From Schaedlerella arabinosiphila (lineage in GTDB: Bacteria > Bacillota > Clostridia > Lachnospirales > Lachnospiraceae), in the NCBI RefSeq assembly GCF_003885045.1, contig NZ_RHJS01000001.1:62001-126000 (forward strand): a stretch of DNA of 64,000 nucleotides, written 5' to 3'. Below, in pieces: positions 60,547-64,000 of the stretch (its first letter is position 1; each line of letters starts with the position of its first letter). The position numbers were made by a program, and so were the translations under genes. The notes under the pieces are model-generated. The model searched no databases. It was not told the DNA's origin and saw only the letters and a program-made list of their open reading frames with translations.

Positions 60547-62535
60547 CTACCAGTCAAACGTAACTTGTCCTTCCCCGGTTTCCGGTACGGTATATGTATG
60601 ATTGCTGCCATCCTCCCAGATCACATTTCCTGATTCGTCTTTCTTGATTGCCTTAAACTCAATTGTTTTTCCAGGTGTAAGATAGGTCATCAGGTTCCAT
60701 GTCGGATAATTCGGGCATACTGCCGGCCCGACTGCGGCATCAGGATTCCAATTTCCTAATTCCTCACAATTTCCAACGATGTACACATTCTGTCCAAAAT
60801 TTGTGATGGCATTGTTTACCGTAAAGGTGACAGGTATCAATGCTTCCGCGTTCTCATCCACCTTATAAATCTTTGCATTATTTCCTGAGAGAGAGATGGT
60901 GATTTTACGGTCTGAGCTTACTGTAATCTTATCATTCGGGTTCATGACATTTACCAAAGTAGTACCTGGCAGGATACTGCTCTCAGCCCGCAGAGACATT
61001 GTAGTACTTTCTGTTCCTTCTGCGTTATGGAATGCGCAGATCAATTCCTGTCCTTCGTTTTCCCCGGAATCCACCCTTCTGGAAAAGGCATATGTATGCA
61101 TGGATGTCCACATTTCTCTCTGAGTTCCATCTGCAAGCGCTTCATACTGATTCCGCAACTGATTCAGTTCTGCGATCAGCTGATATGTATCTGTAGATGT
61201 ATCAAAGTAATCATGGATTACATTTCCATCCACATCTTTTGTAACCATTGACCAACGATTCCAGGTATCTGCTATGCCGTTGATCGTCTGTCCGTTCGCA
61301 TTTCCTCTGTTTTGCTCTGTTCCCTGGAATACAACGGGAATCCCACGTGCGGTAAAAATAAATGTAAGCGCATTATGAAGCTTTGAAGTATCTCCTCCTG
61401 CCTCTGTCAGGAAACGGTTTCGGTCATGGTTATCAATGAAGGTTACCATATCATTTACATGTGATCCATACAATTCATCCTGGTCAAATATAGACTGGAC
61501 GGATATTTCAGAAGTATTATTGAAGTTCTTACCATAAGCAAAGTCATTTACAACTGCCTGGAACAGCGGAAAATCAAGCATCCCTGTTTCTGCATTATCG
61601 CCTACCCAGTCTTTTACAAAACTGACATCCATGTCAAAATTTTCTCCAAAGGTTGCCACGCCCAGATACTCCTGCAGTTCATGGATGTCCGACGGCTTCA
61701 TACATTTTGCCGCATCAACCCTTGCTGCATCTGCGCCGGTATAAGTAAACCATTCTTTTATAGAATCAAATACTGCACGTTTTGCCTCTGGATTATCAAA
61801 GTCAATATCATCCAGCCCGCCCAGATCATGGTCCTCCAGCATCTGAGTACTGGAAGCAGTATGAGGATGCTCCAGATCCCAATTGATATCTCCATTGTTA
61901 TGATACCACTGGATATTGTTAAATGGCGCAACCGGCTGCAGCTGTGTTCCGGCCTTCAATCCGGAAGCATCTGATAAATAATGCGCGTTGTTTCCAGTTC
62001 CCTGGAGATAATCCCCCACATGGTTTGGAACAATGTCAAGAATGACTTTAATCCCATTTGCATGGCATACATCTACCAGCTCTTTCAGTTTGGCCTTGCT
62101 CTCTTCCGGATCTTCTGAACCGAAATATCGGCTTGCACGGTTTGGATCATATACATTATAGCCGTGATATGCTGTCGGCCACTGTGTACCATTTGCATCC
62201 GGGACTCCCCATAACTGCGGGTCTGATACTGGAGAAATCCAGATGGCAGTATATCCCATATCCTTTATATAAGAGATCTTATCAATGATCCCCTGCCAAT
62301 CGCCGCCGTGCATATATCGAAAGTCATCCTGAGAATTTTCCGCATACCGGAATGCCTCCCCTGCTGCATTATTAGTAGGATCTCCGTCATAAAAACGGTC
62401 CACCATGATCTGATAAACGGATTCCCCTCTCAGGCTGTCTGCTGCAGACGAAGTTATGGGCGGAATCGCTGATAAAGAGATTGCCGCAAGTAATAAGGTT
62501 GTCCCGACTCTCTTAAATAAATTTTTCCACTTCAT
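60547..62535 (-). CDS. Secreted GH13 alpha-amylase/CGTase-like enzyme with CBM20 (662 aa)
   Basis: Degrades starch outside the cell. Signal peptide MKWKNLFKRVGTTLLLAAIS then LSAIPPITSSAAD (cut near residue 32). GH13 core: VILDIVPNHVG, GADAARVDAAKCM (nucleophile Asp), ATFGENFDM (acid/base Glu), VTFIDNHDRNRF (transition-state Asp). The end (from about residue 570) is a CBM20 starch-binding domain: VTFTVNNAITNFGQNVYIVG, GNWNPDAAVGP, and WEDGSNHTYTVPETG. Complete. Divergent from a LacI-family gene, which probably represses it; the 190-bp gap has operators. Confidence 0.95.
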   Translation of the reverse strand: MKWKNLFKRVGTTLLLAAISLSAIPPITSSAADSLRGESVYQIMVDRFYDGDPTNNAAGEAFRYAENSQDDFRYMHGGDWQGIIDKISYIKDMGYTAIWISPVSDPQLWGVPDANGTQWPTAYHGYNVYDPNRASRYFGSEDPEESKAKLKELVDVCHANGIKVILDIVPNHVGDYLQGTGNNAHYLSDASGLKAGTQLQPVAPFNNIQWYHNNGDINWDLEHPHTASSTQMLEDHDLGGLDDIDFDNPEAKRAVFDSIKEWFTYTGADAARVDAAKCMKPSDIHELQEYLGVATFGENFDMDVSFVKDWVGDNAETGMLDFPLFQAVVNDFAYGKNFNNTSEISVQSIFDQDELYGSHVNDMVTFIDNHDRNRFLTEAGGDTSKLHNALTFIFTARGIPVVFQGTEQNRGNANGQTINGIADTWNRWSMVTKDVDGNVIHDYFDTSTDTYQLIAELNQLRNQYEALADGTQREMWTSMHTYAFSRRVDSGENEGQELICAFHNAEGTESTTMSLRAESSILPGTTLVNVMNPNDKITVSSDRKITISLSGNNAKIYKVDENAEALIPVTFTVNNAITNFGQNVYIVGNCEELGNWNPDAAVGPAVCPNYPTWNLMTYLTPGKTIEFKAIKKDESGNVIWEDGSNHTYTVPETGEGQVTFDW

Positions 62536-62659
62536 ACGCTTTTCCCTTTCATGTAAAATTTTCCTTGACCCTTTTCATTGTTTCTATAATAATGCCGGCA
62601 TTTATGTATTAATAGTAACAATTTTCTCCCGAATTTCCTATTATTTTTATTCATTCTGC

Positions 62660-62688
62660 TTGATTTTTTCAGGTAAACGTTATACTAT
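62660..62688 (+). promoter_or_regulatory. Promoter and LacI-type operator in the amylase/LacI gap
   Basis: TTGATT (62660-62665) and TACTAT (62683-62688) on the plus strand, 17-base spacer. The pseudopalindrome GGTAAACGTTATAC (62672-62685) has the central CG of LacI/GalR operators and lies across the -10 region, so the regulator likely controls its own gene. It may also serve the divergent amylase promoter. Confidence 0.6.
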
Positions 62689-62723
62689 TATGGCACATAT
62701 ATTCAGAAGGGATGTGAATCACA

Positions 62724-63740
62724 ATGTCTGTCACGATCAAGGACGTCGCAAAGCAGGCCGGGGTATCGATCGCAACGGTATCCAAAATCATCAACAACAA
62801 GCCCTCCATTTCCGAAGCCACAAGACAGCACGTATTCCAGGTCATGAAAGAAATGAACTACCTGCCGAATGCACAGGCCAGCAATTTTGCCAGGAAACGG
62901 TCGGACAATATCATCTTTCTTGCCGTTACCAGGAAGCATACGGCTTTTCACGATCCTCATATGTTCGAGATCCTTTGCGGCGCCCAGAAAGAAGTCTGGG
63001 AAAAGAGATATCATTTCAGCTTTATCGGCATTCCGGATAAGGAAACCGCGCTGCAGGAAGCAGAACAGATCATCGGAAGGAAAGCCGCGGACGGACTGCT
63101 GATCCACGGTTCTGCCACTTCTCGCCCTCTTGCCGACCTGCTGACAGGAACGGAATTTCCTCATGTGATCATCGGACGGCCGCCATTTTCAAACAGTACC
63201 TGCTGGATTGACATCAACAACCATGTCTCTGGAGAGATGGCAACCAAATATCTGACCAGCTGCGGCTATTCAAAAATAGCATTTATCGGCGGACAGGAAA
63301 GCGACGAAATTTCCAGGCACCGTCTCAAAGGCTATGTGTCTACGATGCGTATTCAGGGGTTTCCTGTCCCGGATTCCTTTATCAAATACGGCACCTACAG
63401 TAAGGAAAGCGGATTTGACATGATGGAAGAACTGCTGCGTGGAAGCAGCCTTCCGGATGCCGTGATCTGCGAAGACAACCAGATCGCCATCGGCGCGGCA
63501 GACGCGATCACAAAGCACGGCATGACAATTCCTGATGATATCGGAGTCCTCACCTTTGACGACTACCCGTTGTCCCAGCTCATTGATCCTCCCCTTACAG
63601 TCGTAGACATTGACGTACATGAAATGGGGAGACAGGCAGCATCCATCTTACTGAAAAAGATCAAAAATCCGGCTCTGCAGGTACAGTCCTTTGCGACCCT
63701 TCCCACGCTGATCGTCCGGTCCTCTACCCGCAATGTATAA
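62724..63740 (+). CDS. LacI/GalR-family regulator (338 aa)
   Basis: HTH at the start: VTIKDVAKQAGVSIATVSKI, INNKPSISEATRQHV, LPNAQASNFARKRSD. Sugar-binding core: VIIGRPPF, CWIDINNHVSGEMATKYL, IAFIGGQESDEISRHRLKGY, VLTFDDYPLSQLIDPPLTVV. Complete with normal length. It is divergent from the starch amylase and probably senses a maltodextrin; CcpA itself is unlikely because the effector core sequence differs. ATG 62724 follows AAGGGATG. Confidence 0.93.
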   Translation: MSVTIKDVAKQAGVSIATVSKIINNKPSISEATRQHVFQVMKEMNYLPNAQASNFARKRSDNIIFLAVTRKHTAFHDPHMFEILCGAQKEVWEKRYHFSFIGIPDKETALQEAEQIIGRKAADGLLIHGSATSRPLADLLTGTEFPHVIIGRPPFSNSTCWIDINNHVSGEMATKYLTSCGYSKIAFIGGQESDEISRHRLKGYVSTMRIQGFPVPDSFIKYGTYSKESGFDMMEELLRGSSLPDAVICEDNQIAIGAADAITKHGMTIPDDIGVLTFDDYPLSQLIDPPLTVVDIDVHEMGRQAASILLKKIKNPALQVQSFATLPTLIVRSSTRNV

Positions 63741-64000
63741 GTTATTTCCATACTGTTCCTAAGCCCTGGGTATGAATATACGTACATATAACTACAGTCG
63801 AGTAGGAGGTCGGTGATTAATTCACCTACCGACCTCTCACACCATATTGCGTGTCCAGATTGATACAATTTTTGCACGGGTTCTATCGTTTTTACATTTA
63901 CTGCAAATGCCCGAAAATCAACACTTTTCAGAAAGGCAGATGCACCCATGCATGGGCGGCTATCGTTTTATTAGTTGGATTTGCCGCACTTTCGATATTC
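63741..64000. other. Downstream end of window, hairpin only
   Basis: GAGGTCGGT (63806-63814) and ACCGACCTC (63828-63836) form a 9-bp stem, probably the terminator of the LacI gene despite a weak T-run. Minus-strand ORF 63563-63949 overlaps the LacI gene and lacks family features. No gene is supported here. Confidence 0.5.

Noticed and set aside
63563..63949. Minus-strand 128-codon ORF at the window end
   Set aside because: Mostly antisense to the LacI-family gene and crosses its terminator hairpin.

Overview
The window looks like chromosomal accessory DNA from a gut Firmicute of the Lachnospiraceae type. The reasons are strong GGAGG-type ribosome sites, AT-rich intergenic DNA, many relict insertion sequences, DUF6033-like proteins beside a GHKL/LytTR two-component system, and ubiquitin-like (PRTRC-type) genes. 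This placement is an inference; no rRNA or tRNA gene was seen that could anchor it.

Layout. 1-6.3 kb: the end of an unknown gene, a tiny membrane protein, an intact DDE insertion sequence with terminal repeats, an XRE regulator and several decayed transposases. 6.6-8.6 kb: a very compact peptide-modification locus. It has a 10-codon ORF ending in Cys behind a perfect Shine-Dalgarno, an attenuator-like hairpin, a radical SAM/SPASM maturase and an EpiD-like flavoprotein decarboxylase. An ArsR-like regulator with an operator inside its own promoter and an MFS exporter follow (9.6-12 kb). 12-15.4 kb: transposase remnants, a YesN-type regulator, and its sensor kinase destroyed by an IS91-family element. 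16-20.8 kb: a defence region with a Kiwa system (kwaB-kwaA) and a divergent XRE regulator, an MNT/HEPN pair, and a second, deletion-scarred Kiwa copy that still carries its XRE gene.

21-40.4 kb: a long, mostly plus-strand cassette. It encodes two large unknown helical proteins, an Rpn-type nuclease with a scarred duplicate, a tyrosine-recombinase-like protein lacking key residues, small coupled ORFs, two PP-loop (PAPS-reductase-like) enzymes, an E2-like protein, a protein with apparent tandem ubiquitin-like repeats fused to a JAB peptidase, a ThiF/E1-like protein, two more unknowns, a UvrD helicase with an N-terminal Fe-S nuclease-like domain, and a second DNA polymerase III delta-like subunit. 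This is a PRTRC-like ubiquitin-conjugation cassette with an unusual helicase and clamp-loader partner set.

40.5-48.3 kb: two DUF4143 ATPases, a canonical tyrosine recombinase, a nucleotidyltransferase-like protein, and a Uma2 gene enclosed by inverted repeats that recur without the gene at 60.4 kb. 48.6-54.5 kb (minus strand): a family of DUF6033-like proteins with the GHKL kinase and LytTR regulator that probably control them. 54.7-59.7 kb (minus): a VanR-VanZ-VanS-like set with an ABC transporter, but no glycopeptide-resistance enzymes. Matching LytTR-type direct repeats lie before the LytTR gene and before the VanR-like operon. 60.5-63.7 kb: a secreted GH13 amylase with a CBM20 domain and a divergent LacI-family regulator.

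The two strongest candidates for something new are the minimal radical SAM/decarboxylase peptide locus and the tandem-Ubl-JAB/E2/E1 cassette with its helicase and clamp-loader genes.
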